NCBI RefSeq assembly: GCF_004135735.1
Contig: NZ_CP012670.1
Span: 1,364,001 to 1,428,000, forward strand
Length of the DNA stretch: 64,000 nt
From: Sorangium cellulosum
Lineage (GTDB): Bacteria; Myxococcota_A; Polyangia; Polyangiales; Polyangiaceae
Direction of reading: 5' to 3'
The position numbers and the translations under genes are program-made. The notes below the pieces were generated by a model. It was not told where the DNA came from and did not search any database. It was given only the letters and a program-made list of their open reading frames with translations. The first letter of the stretch is position 1, and every line of letters starts with the position of its first letter. This document shows positions 18,416-26,737 of this stretch, piece by piece.

Positions 18416-19234
18416 TCAGAGCGCCCGCGCGGCGGAGACGACGAACGGATCGGGGAAGATCTCGCTGTTCGCGAGCGGCCGGTTGCGGCGGGTCAGGATC
18501 TCGCAGCCGCTCTTGGTGACGACGATGGTGTGCTCGAACTGCGCCGACAGCGATCGATCGGCCGTCAGCGCGGTCCACTTGTCTTCCATCACCTCGACCT
18601 CGTAGGTGCCGAGGTTGATCATCGGCTCGATCGTGAAGCACATCCCGGCGCGGAGCCGGAGGCCGCTGCCGTACTTGCCGACGTGCGAGACCTGCGGCGC
18701 CTCGTGGAAGCGCCGCCCGATGCCGTGGCCCACGAACGCCCGCACCACGGAGCAGCCCTCGCCCTCCGCGAACTCCTGGATGGCCGCCCCGATGTCGCCG
18801 AGGCGCGCCCCGTCCCGGACCTGGGCGATGCCGAGCGCGAGGCTGCGCCGAGACACCTCGGTCACGTGCTTCGCCTCCGGCGACGGCTTGCCGATGTAGA
18901 ACGTCGCGGAGGTGTCGCCGTAGAAGCCGTTGTAGATCGTGGTGACGTCCACGTTGATGATGTCGCCCGGCTCGAGCGCGCGGTCACACGGGATCCCGTG
19001 GCAGACCACCTCGTTGATCGAGGTGCAGACGCTCTTCGGGAACCCGTGGTAGTTGAGCGGCGCGGGGTAGCCGCCGCGGCGGAGCGTGTCCTCGTGGACG
19101 AAGGTGTTGATGTCCTCGGTGGTGATGCCGGCGCGGATCATGTCGCCGACCCCGAGGAGCGTCTCCGCCGCCATCTGGGAGGCCACGCGGAGGGCGTCGA
19201 CCTCCTTGACTGTCTTGATGCTCACATTGCTCAC
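18416..19234 (-). CDS. map: Methionine aminopeptidase, type I
   Basis: A 272-aa M24A peptidase that removes N-terminal Met from nascent proteins. Conserved blocks are visible: PLNYHGFPKSVCTSINEVVCHGIP, DIINVDVTTIYNGFYGDTSATF (metal-binding Asp residues), VGHGIGRRFHEAP (metal His), TIEPMIN and EHTIVVT (metal Glu residues). GTG at 19234 overlaps the stop of the upstream lipoprotein gene (GTGA), giving coupled translation; a second GTG three codons later is also possible. Map is often near rpsM/rpsK/infA, but here it sits with an unrelated lipoprotein and the ThyX-like gene. Confidence 0.95.
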   Translation of the reverse strand: MSNVSIKTVKEVDALRVASQMAAETLLGVGDMIRAGITTEDINTFVHEDTLRRGGYPAPLNYHGFPKSVCTSINEVVCHGIPCDRALEPGDIINVDVTTIYNGFYGDTSATFYIGKPSPEAKHVTEVSRRSLALGIAQVRDGARLGDIGAAIQEFAEGEGCSVVRAFVGHGIGRRFHEAPQVSHVGKYGSGLRLRAGMCFTIEPMINLGTYEVEVMEDKWTALTADRSLSAQFEHTIVVTKSGCEILTRRNRPLANSEIFPDPFVVSAARAL

Positions 19235-19824
19235 GGCGCGGACAGCTCCCCGAGGGCGACGGCTTCGTGGACGGCCGCCGCGACCTCGGCTGTATCGGGT
19301 GAAAGGTGCCAGTGGATCTCCGGCTCGCCGGCCTCGCCGGCGAAGCGTCGGATGAAGGCGATGAAGGTGAACCCGCGGAGCCGAGCGTCGATCGCCTTGG
19401 CAACGCCGTACGCGCGGCTCGATGGCCGGATGTGGAGCTCGAACGCCCGATCCGGCACCCGGGGTGTGGCCAGGGGAGGATAGCCGACCTGGATCCCGAG
19501 GTGATAGCTGCTCTGCTCGCCGATCGACTCGACCGTCACCGTGTTGACGCGGACCCGCGCGACCACGTCCGCGGTCTGTGCCCGCTCCTGGAGGAACCGG
19601 TCGGAGCGGGGGGAGGGGCCGTCCAGGGAGAAGCCCACGGCGGCGGGATCGATGTTGTCGTCGAAGACGTCGCGGTCGTGCCCCTCCCAGGGGAGGAGGC
19701 CCGCCAGCGGATCGGCGTGCGTCGCGGACCGATCCTGCGCCGCGGCGCAGCCGGCGGCCGGGCCGACGGCGGCCAGCAGGGCGAGCGCGAGGCGCGGGAA
19801 AACAGCACCGGCACGGGGGATCAT
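19231..19824 (-). CDS. Putative lipoprotein upstream of map
   Basis: A 197-aa predicted lipoprotein. ATG at 19824 gives signal MIPRAGAVFPRLALALLAAV ending in GPAAGC, with Cys as the lipidation site. The mature part has a beta-rich domain (VARVRVNTVTVES, YHLGIQVGYPP, FELHIRPSSRAYG, IHWHLSPDT) with no family I recognise. It overlaps map by 4 bp, so both are probably cotranscribed from the 260-bp divergent region upstream. The alternative start at 19848 adds eight residues before the signal and is less likely. Confidence 0.65.
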   Translation of the reverse strand: MIPRAGAVFPRLALALLAAVGPAAGCAAAQDRSATHADPLAGLLPWEGHDRDVFDDNIDPAAVGFSLDGPSPRSDRFLQERAQTADVVARVRVNTVTVESIGEQSSYHLGIQVGYPPLATPRVPDRAFELHIRPSSRAYGVAKAIDARLRGFTFIAFIRRFAGEAGEPEIHWHLSPDTAEVAAAVHEAVALGELSAP

Positions 19825-20084
19825 CCTTGGGGCCGGTGCTCGTAGCACGTCGGCCCGTCCTTGTCAGGACGGCCGGGCCCCGGGTGGACGCGGCGGGATC
19901 CATCGCTCCATCGATCCGGCCGGGCGATCGTCCAACGGCCGCGGGCCACCGGGCCGGCCCTGGGACCTATTCTCCCGTCGTTACACCGGTGCTAGCGTTC
20001 CCAGGCTTACCGGGCGGGGCATCCTGACTTTTTGCATCGCATGCAGCGCAGGGCATGGGGCCTGCGCCGGCCGGAGGAAGAACG

Positions 20085-20918
20085 ATGAAAGCGAAGAGGC
20101 TCCTGGGAGCAGCGTTGGCCGTGGGCCTGGGCCTTGCGGCGATCACGAGCACGACCGGGGCGGCGGCCCAGCCGAAGGGGAAGAGCGCCGCGGCGGCCCG
20201 TCCGGCCGAGTCGCCGGCGATGAAGAAGAAGATCGCGCTGAGCCCGAAGGGGATCGCGTGGGGGATGAGCACCAAGCAGGTCGCGGCCGTCATCGACAAG
20301 ATGCTCGATGCGGCCTACGTGCCGCGTTACAAGGCGACGTCGCCCGGCGTGAGGATGAGGGCGCTCGACGCCGAGCTCGCCGAGGAGAAGAGCGCGTTCC
20401 GCCGCAGCCGCATCGATTTCGGCAAGCTGCCGACCGGCGTCGACGCGACGCCGCTCAAGGGGGAGTACACGTACCTCAACAAGGAATCGATGATGACGCT
20501 GAGCCGCGAGGGCATGAAGCGGCACTTCTTCTTCATCCAGGACAGGCTCTGGAAGATCATCGACGAGCACACGCTGGGGGAGGGCAGTCCCCGTGGGAAG
20601 GATTACCAGTCCGCCGTGGTCCAGCTCGCGAAGATATTCGGGGTCCCCGGCCGCGTGATCCCGCCCGATCCGGACCAGGGCCGCTACGTCACCGAGGTCG
20701 ACTGGAAGGACGCGGCCACGCATTTTCGCGCGATCGAGCGGGGCGAGACCGCCATCGCGTTCGCCTACGAGGACCTGGTGACGCTGAGCAGCCTCGACTC
20801 GCTCCGTCCCAACAAGCCGGTCGACGCCAACGCGATCGACCCGGTCGTCGCGTCCGCCGTCCGCAAGGACGAGCCCCCCGCGCCCCCTCCCTCCGGGAAG
20901 CCCGCCAAGAAGAAGTAA
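20085..20918 (+). CDS. Secreted protein of unknown function
   Basis: A 277-aa exported protein. Signal peptide MKAKRLLGAALAVGLGLAAI has likely cleavage after GAAAQ. ATG at 20085 is preceded by GGAGGAAG, which decides this start over the upstream 20055. The mature part contains a repeated GIAWGMSTKQVAAVIDKML-type segment, RHFFFIQDRLWKIIDEHTL and a Pro/Lys tail (PPAPPPSGKPAKKK). The GMSTKQV-type segment recalls short secreted proteins in which a G-M-S-x-x-x-V motif precedes a beta domain, but no function follows. Its stop is 17 nt before a hairpin repeat. Confidence 0.7.
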   Translation: MKAKRLLGAALAVGLGLAAITSTTGAAAQPKGKSAAAARPAESPAMKKKIALSPKGIAWGMSTKQVAAVIDKMLDAAYVPRYKATSPGVRMRALDAELAEEKSAFRRSRIDFGKLPTGVDATPLKGEYTYLNKESMMTLSREGMKRHFFFIQDRLWKIIDEHTLGEGSPRGKDYQSAVVQLAKIFGVPGRVIPPDPDQGRYVTEVDWKDAATHFRAIERGETAIAFAYEDLVTLSSLDSLRPNKPVDANAIDPVVASAVRKDEPPAPPPSGKPAKKK

Positions 20919-20934
20919 CCCGCGGCGCCCCCGC

Positions 20935-21054
20935 CGGGGGGAGGAGGGGCCCGTGGGGGCTCACCTCCGGGGCCTGCGTTCCGGCGCGCCCCTGTCGTGG
21001 CTCGCCTCCACTCCAGCCCCTCCGGTGAGCCCCCACGGGCCCCTCCTCCCCCCG
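20935..21054. repeat. Hairpin repeat family, copy B
   Basis: Arms at 20935-20965 and 21024-21054 are perfectly complementary (31 bp). They enclose the same core as copies A and C (CTCCGGGGCCTGCGTTCCGG, CCCCTGTCGTGGCTCGCCT). The outer stem differs from copy A yet still pairs. It lies between convergent genes, 17 nt after a stop codon. Confidence 0.88.
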
Positions 21055-21147
21055 AGCCACCCCCCCGTTGCGCCCCGCCTCTTGCGTCCCCCGTCTCCTG
21101 CGTTCTCCCCCGCGTCCTGGGCCCCCCGCCCCGTCTCGTGCGCCGCC

Positions 21148-21285
21148 GAGCGGCGGGCACCCGCACAGGAGACGGGCCCAGATCGGCGTTTTCGGCGCAC
21201 AGGCGCAGCGCACAGGCGCACTCCAGTGCGCCGAGCACCGAAAACGTCGAGGTGGGCCCGTCTCCTGTGCGGGTGCCCGCCGCTC
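21148..21285. repeat. Long inverted repeat with inner hairpin
   Basis: Arms 21148-21195 and 21238-21285 (48 nt each) pair over a perfect 33-bp outer part and a CGTTTTCGG inner part, separated by a short mismatch. The 42-nt loop contains a further 8-bp hairpin (GGCGCACT-cc-AGTGCGCC). It ends 9 nt before the stop of the NfuA-like gene. It is unrelated in sequence to the neighbouring copy B. Confidence 0.88.
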
Positions 21286-21293
21286 GCCGCCGC

Positions 21294-21557
21294 TCAGATC
21301 AGGGAGGCGCCGTCGGGGACGCGCATGCCGTTCGTCACCACCACCCGGGCCGACGGGGCGACCGCGAGCACGGCCGGCTCGATCACGGCGCGCGCGGTGA
21401 GCATGGCTCCCGGGCAGCCCGAGCAGGAGCCGGCGAGGTGGAGCGTCAGGTGATCGGGCTCGACGGCCACGATGTAGAGCTCACCGCCGTCGGCTCGGAT
21501 GAGCGGCGCGATGACCTCGCGGCAGACCTTGAGAAGCTGATCGATGGAAGCCGGCAT
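21294..21557 (-). CDS. NifU C-terminal/NfuA-like Fe-S scaffold
   Basis: An 87-aa single-domain protein with the NifU-C signature: LIRADGGELYIVAVEPDHLTL followed by GSCSGCPGAMLT, whose CxxC pair binds a shared 4Fe-4S cluster. Such proteins carry and deliver Fe-S clusters. ATG at 21557 is chosen because the conserved domain begins immediately after it; the upstream in-frame extension is arginine-rich and not conserved-looking. It ends against the long inverted repeat at 21148-21285. Confidence 0.9.
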   Translation of the reverse strand: MPASIDQLLKVCREVIAPLIRADGGELYIVAVEPDHLTLHLAGSCSGCPGAMLTARAVIEPAVLAVAPSARVVVTNGMRVPDGASLI

Positions 21558-21725
21558 GGGGGGAGCTCGGCAGCGCGAGAGCGCGAGCCAGTCGCGACAG
21601 ACTAGCACGGTCGCGCTCGATGGGGACATTGCCCTGCCCCCGCGGCGGCCCGGAATCGAGCCTGTGCGCCGCCGGGGCGTGCGGCCCGTCGTCGGGAGGA
21701 GCGTGGGGCCGGGCGCGGCCGGCGC

Positions 21726-22607
21726 TCAGAGCGTGGACACGAGCGCGGCGACGCCCGCGTCGGGCGCGAGCTCGGGCGTGCGCTGCGCCGCGGCGCCGAA
21801 GGTGCGGCCCGTGATCTCCACCGTGCCGCTCCAGGGACCCGAGGCGGTCTTCGCCGAGAGGTCCAGCTTCTCGAGGGCCTCGGTGTTGACGTCGGGCGTC
21901 ACCGGTCCGCCGTACGCCTTCCCGCCCTTCCAGGCGAAGACGTAGAGCAGCGGGATCGACTTCAGCCCGTCCCGCTTCGCGAGCTCGGCAATCTCGTGCT
22001 TGGCCGCCTCCTGCAGGCGGTAGGCATAGGCGCGGAACGACCAGCCCGTGACGAAGAGACCCTTGAGCGCGCTCCCGCTCCCCTGGACCGGGTGCACGGC
22101 GACCCACTGGAGATCCGGCCCGTTCCTGACACCGCGCATCTCCTGCATCTCGCCGAAGGCCTCGACGACCCCGCTGCCCGGCGCCAGCACCTTCCTGAGC
22201 TCCGGGAACGCGGCCAGGACCGACCGGTTGGCGAGCATGTCCGGATCGGCCTCGCTGCGGAGCACGGTGCCGCTCGGATCGGCGAACGAGAAGAAGGTGC
22301 CCTTCGCGACCTGGAGATCCTTCACCGAGGCGCGCGCGCCGGCGATCGCCCTCTGGAGGGCGAGCAGGTTCGCCCCGGGATCGACGTCCGTGAGCTCCGC
22401 GAGCTTCTGCGAGCCCGCGGGGAGGCCGGTCCGCACCTGACGGACGTCCTCCGCGACGACGGGGGCGAGCTTGGCGCAGAGCTCCGCGGCGTGCTTCTGC
22501 GAGGTCTTGCCGTCGTCCTGACACCCGGTCACGAGGGCCGCGGTCAGGGCCCAGCCGAGCACGAGGGGCCTGCCGGCGCGTTCAGCGGACGTGGAGGAGC
22601 GCATCAT
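21726..22607 (-). CDS. Lipoprotein with Cache-like sensor domain
   Basis: A 293-aa predicted lipoprotein. Two adjacent ATGs (22607 and 22604) precede signal RPLVLGWALTAALVTGC, with lipobox VTGC. The mature protein has a roughly 150-residue PAS/Cache-type domain (ARASVKDLQVAKGTFFSFAD, GTVLRSEADPDML, VFGEM-like segments, LKGLFVTGWSFRAYAYRLQ) without kinase or methyl-accepting modules. A ligand-sensing or accessory role on the periplasmic face is an inference. It follows the OmpA-like gene by 53 bp in the same minus-strand run. Confidence 0.65.
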   Translation of the reverse strand: MMRSSTSAERAGRPLVLGWALTAALVTGCQDDGKTSQKHAAELCAKLAPVVAEDVRQVRTGLPAGSQKLAELTDVDPGANLLALQRAIAGARASVKDLQVAKGTFFSFADPSGTVLRSEADPDMLANRSVLAAFPELRKVLAPGSGVVEAFGEMQEMRGVRNGPDLQWVAVHPVQGSGSALKGLFVTGWSFRAYAYRLQEAAKHEIAELAKRDGLKSIPLLYVFAWKGGKAYGGPVTPDVNTEALEKLDLSAKTASGPWSGTVEITGRTFGAAAQRTPELAPDAGVAALVSTL

Positions 22608-22660
22608 CGAGAACGACTCTCCAGGAGGAGCGGAGTTCCATCGAGCGGGACCACGGCTCC

Positions 22661-24094
22661 TCAAAGGGTTTCCGGTGTGACGAACACGACTTCCACCCGG
22701 GCGTTGCGGGCGCGCTCGCCGCCGGTGGGGTCGACGACCGGGGCGGCGGCCCCCGCGAGGAACGGCGCGATGGGCGGGCCCTGGGGAGCGGCGCCCGCGG
22801 TCGCGCCCTGCGTCGGCCTGAGGGCACGGACGACGGCGTCGGCGCGCGCCGCCCACGCGGACGCTTCTCGCTCGCCGAGGTCCCGGTCCGAGTGCACGAC
22901 GACGGCGACGGGGAAGGCGGGGTGCGCCGCCGAGACCCGCGCGAGATCGCGGAGGCGGGCCTCGCCGGCCCGGGTGAGCGTGCCCCCGGCGAACAGCCCG
23001 CGCAGGGTGACCACGATGCCGCGGTCGTCGCGGACGGGCGACCAGGTGCCCGCGGCCGAGAGGTCCGCGAGGAGCGCGTCGCCCACGCCGGGCGCGCGGC
23101 TCACCGGCGTGGCCGCGCGGCGCGCGGCGGTCAGCACGGCGAGGCAGCCTGCCCGCGCACGGGAGGCCTGGTCGATGGGGGTCGGCGCCGCGCGGGCGGG
23201 GCCGCCCGCCTCCGCGAGGCGCGCGTCGAGCTTCTTGATCGCGGCGGTCGCCTCCTCGAGCTGCGTCACGAGCGCGGCGTCCCGCGGCGCTGTGTCCGGC
23301 CGCGCCTGGGCGGCGGCGGTGCCGGGCTGGGCCGCGGCGGCGGCGGTGCCGGGCTGGGCCACGGCGGCGGCGGTGCCGGGCTGGGCCACGGCGGCGGCGG
23401 TGCCGGGCTGGGCCACGGCGGCGGCGGTGCCGGATTGCGCCTGGGTGGCGGCGGTGCCGGGCTGGGCCGGGGCGATGGTGCCGGGCTGCTCCGGCGCGAT
23501 CAGGAGGCGGGCTGCGCCGCACAGGAGGCGAGCCTGGAGCGCGAGCGAGCGCGCTGCGGCGAGGCGCGCCCGCTCGCGCGCCGGGTCGGCCTTGCCGGAG
23601 GGGACCACGGGCTGCGCATCGCGCGCGACCTTGGTCCGCATGTCGAGCGCCTCGATCTCGGCCGCGACGCGCGCCTGCTCGGCCTCGAGGGCCGAGAGCG
23701 ATGCCTCTCTGTCCGCGCCCTGCGCCTTCGCCCCGGCCTCGGCGGCCTCGGCCCGGGCCACCCGCGAGAGCGCGTGGGCGTGCGCGTGCGCGGCGATGGC
23801 GTGCTCGCCGAGGATCTGCGCCCCGGCGCCATCGCCCTGGTCGAACGCGGCGAGCGCCTCGCGGCGCAGCTTCTCTGCCCGGGCAAACGCGCCGGGCGCA
23901 TGGCGCCTCGACTCGGCTGCCGCCGCTCCGGCGCGGACGTGGTCGAGCTCGTTGAGCACCGCGGGCCGCGGGATCGGCGCGCACGCGCCGAGGAGCGCGC
24001 CCACGGCGGCGAGCCCTCCGAGCCGACGCGCGCCCACAGCGAGCCCTCCGAGCCGACGCGCGCCCACGATCCCTCCGAGCGTGCGCGCGCTCAC
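22661..24094 (-). CDS. OmpA-like lipoprotein with DUF4398-like N-terminus and PGTAAAVAQ repeats
   Basis: A 477-aa protein starting at GTG 24094, which overlaps the preceding stop (GTGA). Signal sequence ends in LLGAC near residue 38, preceded by a duplicated GARRLGGLA segment. Next comes a DUF4398-type helical region (VRAGAAAAESRRHAPGAFARAEKLRREAL), then a coiled coil. Five or so tandem nine-residue units (PGTAAAVAQ type, DNA about 23300-23500) follow. A C-terminal OmpA/MotB-like domain (LRDLARVSAAHPAFPVAVVVHSD, ARADAVVRAL) is probably for peptidoglycan binding. The usual NxRRV motif reads RNARVEVVF, which is compatible. Probable role: envelope anchoring. Confidence 0.72.
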   Translation of the reverse strand: MSARTLGGIVGARRLGGLAVGARRLGGLAAVGALLGACAPIPRPAVLNELDHVRAGAAAAESRRHAPGAFARAEKLRREALAAFDQGDGAGAQILGEHAIAAHAHAHALSRVARAEAAEAGAKAQGADREASLSALEAEQARVAAEIEALDMRTKVARDAQPVVPSGKADPARERARLAAARSLALQARLLCGAARLLIAPEQPGTIAPAQPGTAATQAQSGTAAAVAQPGTAAAVAQPGTAAAVAQPGTAAAAAQPGTAAAQARPDTAPRDAALVTQLEEATAAIKKLDARLAEAGGPARAAPTPIDQASRARAGCLAVLTAARRAATPVSRAPGVGDALLADLSAAGTWSPVRDDRGIVVTLRGLFAGGTLTRAGEARLRDLARVSAAHPAFPVAVVVHSDRDLGEREASAWAARADAVVRALRPTQGATAGAAPQGPPIAPFLAGAAAPVVDPTGGERARNARVEVVFVTPETL

Positions 24095-25068
24095 GGCGTG
24101 CCCCCCTTGTTCGCGGGAGCCGCCGGTCCGGCGGCCTGCCCGCTCCCCTTTTGTCCTTCGCCCTGCGCGGCGCGGGGCGCGCGTTGCGCCCCCGGCGCCG
24201 CACGCTTCGCGCCGCTCACGGCCGGCCTCTTGCCCGCCTCGATCCGCTGCGCTTCCGCGTCGGCCGCGGCCTGGGCCGCCGCGCGCGCCTCGGCCTCGAC
24301 CCGCTCGAGCTCCGCCGCGGCGCGGCCCCGCCGCACCTGCGTCTCCGCCAGCAGCGCGCGCGCCCGCTCCATCTTCGTCTCGATCTTGTACGCCCGCTCC
24401 GCCGCGCGGACCGCTGCGGCCTCCGCCTCGGCGGCGCGCAACAGGGTCCGGGCCGTCTCCGCCCACTCGAGGGCCAGGGCGTCGAGCCTCCGCGCGTTCG
24501 CCGCGTCGCCCGCGACACGCGCGCCGTGCGCGCGCTGGAGCGCTCGCTTCGCCTGCGCCACGGGCTCGGCCACGACCTTCGCCGCGTTGCTCGCGGGCGC
24601 CTTCGCCGCGGCCGTCGTCGTTGCGGGCGCCTTCCCCGCGGTGGACTCCGCAGCGGCCGTCGTCGTCGTTGCGGGCGCCTTCCCCGCGGTGGACTCCGCA
24701 GCGGTCGCCGTCGTTGCAGCCGTCGTCGCTGCGGGCGTCTTCGCCGCAGGAGTCTCCGCCGCGGCCGCCCTGGCGGAGGGCGTCTCTGCTGCGGTCGTCG
24801 TCGTTCCGGCCGGCTCGGTGCGCGGCGCCTCGCCTCCGGGCTGCTGGCCGGCGCCGGGCGGCGGCGCGACGCGCGCTTCCACCTCGCGGAGGATCTGCGC
24901 CGCCTTCGCGCCGTCGCCGGCGGGGGGGGTCGGCACCGTGGCGAGCGGCCTCTCGCCGCCGCCGTGCGCCAGGGCACCGCCGCTGCCGAGCGAGGCGGCC
25001 ACGGTGAGGAGCAGAGCTCGGATCGACCGGCGCCACCGCGCGTCGCAGAGCATGAGGCGGGTTCGCAC
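24091..25068 (-). CDS. Exported Thr/Ala-rich coiled-coil protein
   Basis: A 325-aa protein with signal RSIRALLLTVAASLGSGGALA; GTG 25068 or ATG 25053 both give it. A low-complexity stretch follows with repeated AAAESTAGKAPATTT units (about residues 85-155). Then comes a long alanine/glutamate-rich helix (ALEWAETARTLLRAAEAEAAAVRAAERAYKIE) likely to form a coiled coil, and a basic tail. The helical part resembles DUF4398-like segments found in the neighbours. It overlaps the OmpA-like gene by 4 bp, so the two are probably translated together and may act together in the periplasm. Confidence 0.65.
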   Translation of the reverse strand: MRTRLMLCDARWRRSIRALLLTVAASLGSGGALAHGGGERPLATVPTPPAGDGAKAAQILREVEARVAPPPGAGQQPGGEAPRTEPAGTTTTAAETPSARAAAAETPAAKTPAATTAATTATAAESTAGKAPATTTTAAAESTAGKAPATTTAAAKAPASNAAKVVAEPVAQAKRALQRAHGARVAGDAANARRLDALALEWAETARTLLRAAEAEAAAVRAAERAYKIETKMERARALLAETQVRRGRAAAELERVEAEARAAAQAAADAEAQRIEAGKRPAVSGAKRAAPGAQRAPRAAQGEGQKGSGQAAGPAAPANKGGTP

Positions 25069-25182
25069 GTCCGCCAGGTAGCAAACAGGGCTTCCGTGAG
25101 CAAGCGCGGCGGCCGAGAGGCGACGCGGCGGCCGCCGAGAGGCGACGCTGCCGCGCCCCGCGGGCGCGCGGCGGTGCGCGCG

Positions 25183-25668
25183 TCAGTCCGGCAAGAAATT
25201 GCGGATCGACCAGTCGATCTGCTGCCGGTGCCGCTCGACAAGGTCCTTCTTGCCGCCGGCCTCGTGGAGGAAGACGTGAGCGTCGTCGACGAAGACGGTC
25301 AGGTAATAGAGGTGGGCTTCCTTCCCCTCGTCGTGCCCGAAGCGCAGCTGGACGCCCGGCAGCCCGCTCCGGCTCTTCACGTCGCTCTTGCCGAGCAGCG
25401 CATAGCCGCCGCCCTCCCGCAGCCGCTTCTCGACCACGCGCGACCAGAAGGCGAGATCGCCCTCCGGATCGTTCTCGAAGGCGCGGATCGCGAGCACCAG
25501 CCCCTCGGCGGTGGTCGCGCGGTACTCGTCCTCGCCGTAGCGGTCGCCGAGGTCGACGAAGCCCGGCGGGGTCGCGGGCGTGAAGGGCCGACCGCAGCCG
25601 AGCAGCGCCGCTGCGCCGGTGAGCGAGGCGAGGAGGACGAAGGCGGCGTGGCGAAGGGAGTGGATCAT
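25183..25668 (-). CDS. Small lipoprotein (PsbP/Mog1-like fold suspected)
   Basis: A 161-aa lipoprotein. ATG 25668 gives signal MIHSLRHAAFVLLASLTG ending in ALLGC (Cys25). The mature part alternates strands and helices: EGLVLAIRAFENDPEG, FWSRVVEKRLREGGGYALLG, LPGVQLRFGH, HLYYLTVFVDDAHVFLHEAGG and a terminal helix WSIRNFLPD. The order recalls the PsbP/Mog1-type fold seen in many small bacterial lipoproteins, but this is a fold guess. It lies 13 bp after the DUF4349 gene in the same operon. Confidence 0.65.
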   Translation of the reverse strand: MIHSLRHAAFVLLASLTGAAALLGCGRPFTPATPPGFVDLGDRYGEDEYRATTAEGLVLAIRAFENDPEGDLAFWSRVVEKRLREGGGYALLGKSDVKSRSGLPGVQLRFGHDEGKEAHLYYLTVFVDDAHVFLHEAGGKKDLVERHRQQIDWSIRNFLPD

Positions 25669-25681
25669 CGGTGCGCCCAGA

Positions 25682-26575
25682 TCACAGGGTGAGGAGCCGG
25701 GAGAGGCCGAGCCGATCGAGCCAGTCGATCGGCAGCCGCGGGCCCGACGGGGTGATGGCCTCCGTGGAGCGCGGCTGGAAGGAGACGGTGAGGGTCGAGA
25801 ACGCGATCCGGTCGCGCAGGTACTTGAGGCGCCCCTCGAGCCGCTCGAGCTCGCCCGCGACGCGCCCGAGCTCGCGCTCCAGGGCGATCGACTCCTCGAT
25901 CTTCGTGGCCTTCTCGAGGAGCTTCTCCATGCGGTCGCGCACGGCCCTCGCGTTCCGGATGCGGACCTCGAGGTCGAGGAACTCCTCGGTGACGTCCTCC
26001 GCGACCACGTTGCGCTGGAGGACGTCGCCGAGCCCCTCGAGGCGCTTCAGCGCCTCGTCGAACCGGGCGGCGGGGACGCGGATGGTGATCGTCCGGTCGT
26101 CGCGGCGGGCGAGGAAGCCGCGGAGCTCCCGGGCGAGCGCCTCGACCTTGTCGAGCGACGCGCCCACCTCGAACACGGCCATCGCGATCTGCGCCGTGTA
26201 GACGAGGAGGGGCGCGGGCGCCTCGGCCCCCGCGGCGGCGGCCTCCGGCGAGGGCTGCGGGCCTGCGCCGGCCGGCGGCGCGGCGGGCTGCATGGCGGTG
26301 GCGGCCGGCGGCGGCGCCGGCGGCGCGGCCTTGGCGAGATCCATCGCGCTGATGCCCGTGGGGATGACCTGCTCCTCGTTCGAGGAGATGCGCACGAGCC
26401 TGGGGCCGCTCTCGGGCTCCGCCGGGGCCGTCGTCGGCGCCGCGGCCTGCATCGTGGCCATGCCCGCGGCGTCGGCGCGCGCCGCGGCGGGGTAGCTGGC
26501 GCCCGGTGATCCGGCGCAGGCGGCGTGGGCTGCGAGCAAGGCAAGGAGAGCCCAGGAGGGCGGCGTTCGTCGCAT
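25682..26575 (-). CDS. DUF4349 lipoprotein
   Basis: A 297-aa lipoprotein. ATG at 26575 gives signal RRTPPSWALLALLAAHAAC (lipobox HAAC). After an Ala/Pro linker, residues about 170-290 match DUF4349: YTAQIAMAVFEVGASLDKVEALA, then RDDRTITIRVPAARFDEALKRLEGLGDVLQRNV, a coiled coil (MEKLLEKATKIEESIALERELGRVAGELERLEGRLKYL) and TLTVSF. Most DUF4349 proteins end with a transmembrane helix; here it is absent and lipidation would provide the anchor. First gene of a minus-strand envelope cluster. Confidence 0.8.
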   Translation of the reverse strand: MRRTPPSWALLALLAAHAACAGSPGASYPAAARADAAGMATMQAAAPTTAPAEPESGPRLVRISSNEEQVIPTGISAMDLAKAAPPAPPPAATAMQPAAPPAGAGPQPSPEAAAAGAEAPAPLLVYTAQIAMAVFEVGASLDKVEALARELRGFLARRDDRTITIRVPAARFDEALKRLEGLGDVLQRNVVAEDVTEEFLDLEVRIRNARAVRDRMEKLLEKATKIEESIALERELGRVAGELERLEGRLKYLRDRIAFSTLTVSFQPRSTEAITPSGPRLPIDWLDRLGLSRLLTL

Positions 26576-26737
26576 GATGTCCTCGAAGCGTGGCGCCGAT
26601 CGGCACGCCCAGAACGCGCCCGGCTCGGGCAACCTTACAGCCTGCGTGACGTGCCGCTTCGCACAGGCGCGGGGGGCGCCGTCCGGGTCAGCGCCGGTAC
26701 ACGCTCGCCGCCGGCGGGGCCGCATGCCGGCAGCGGC

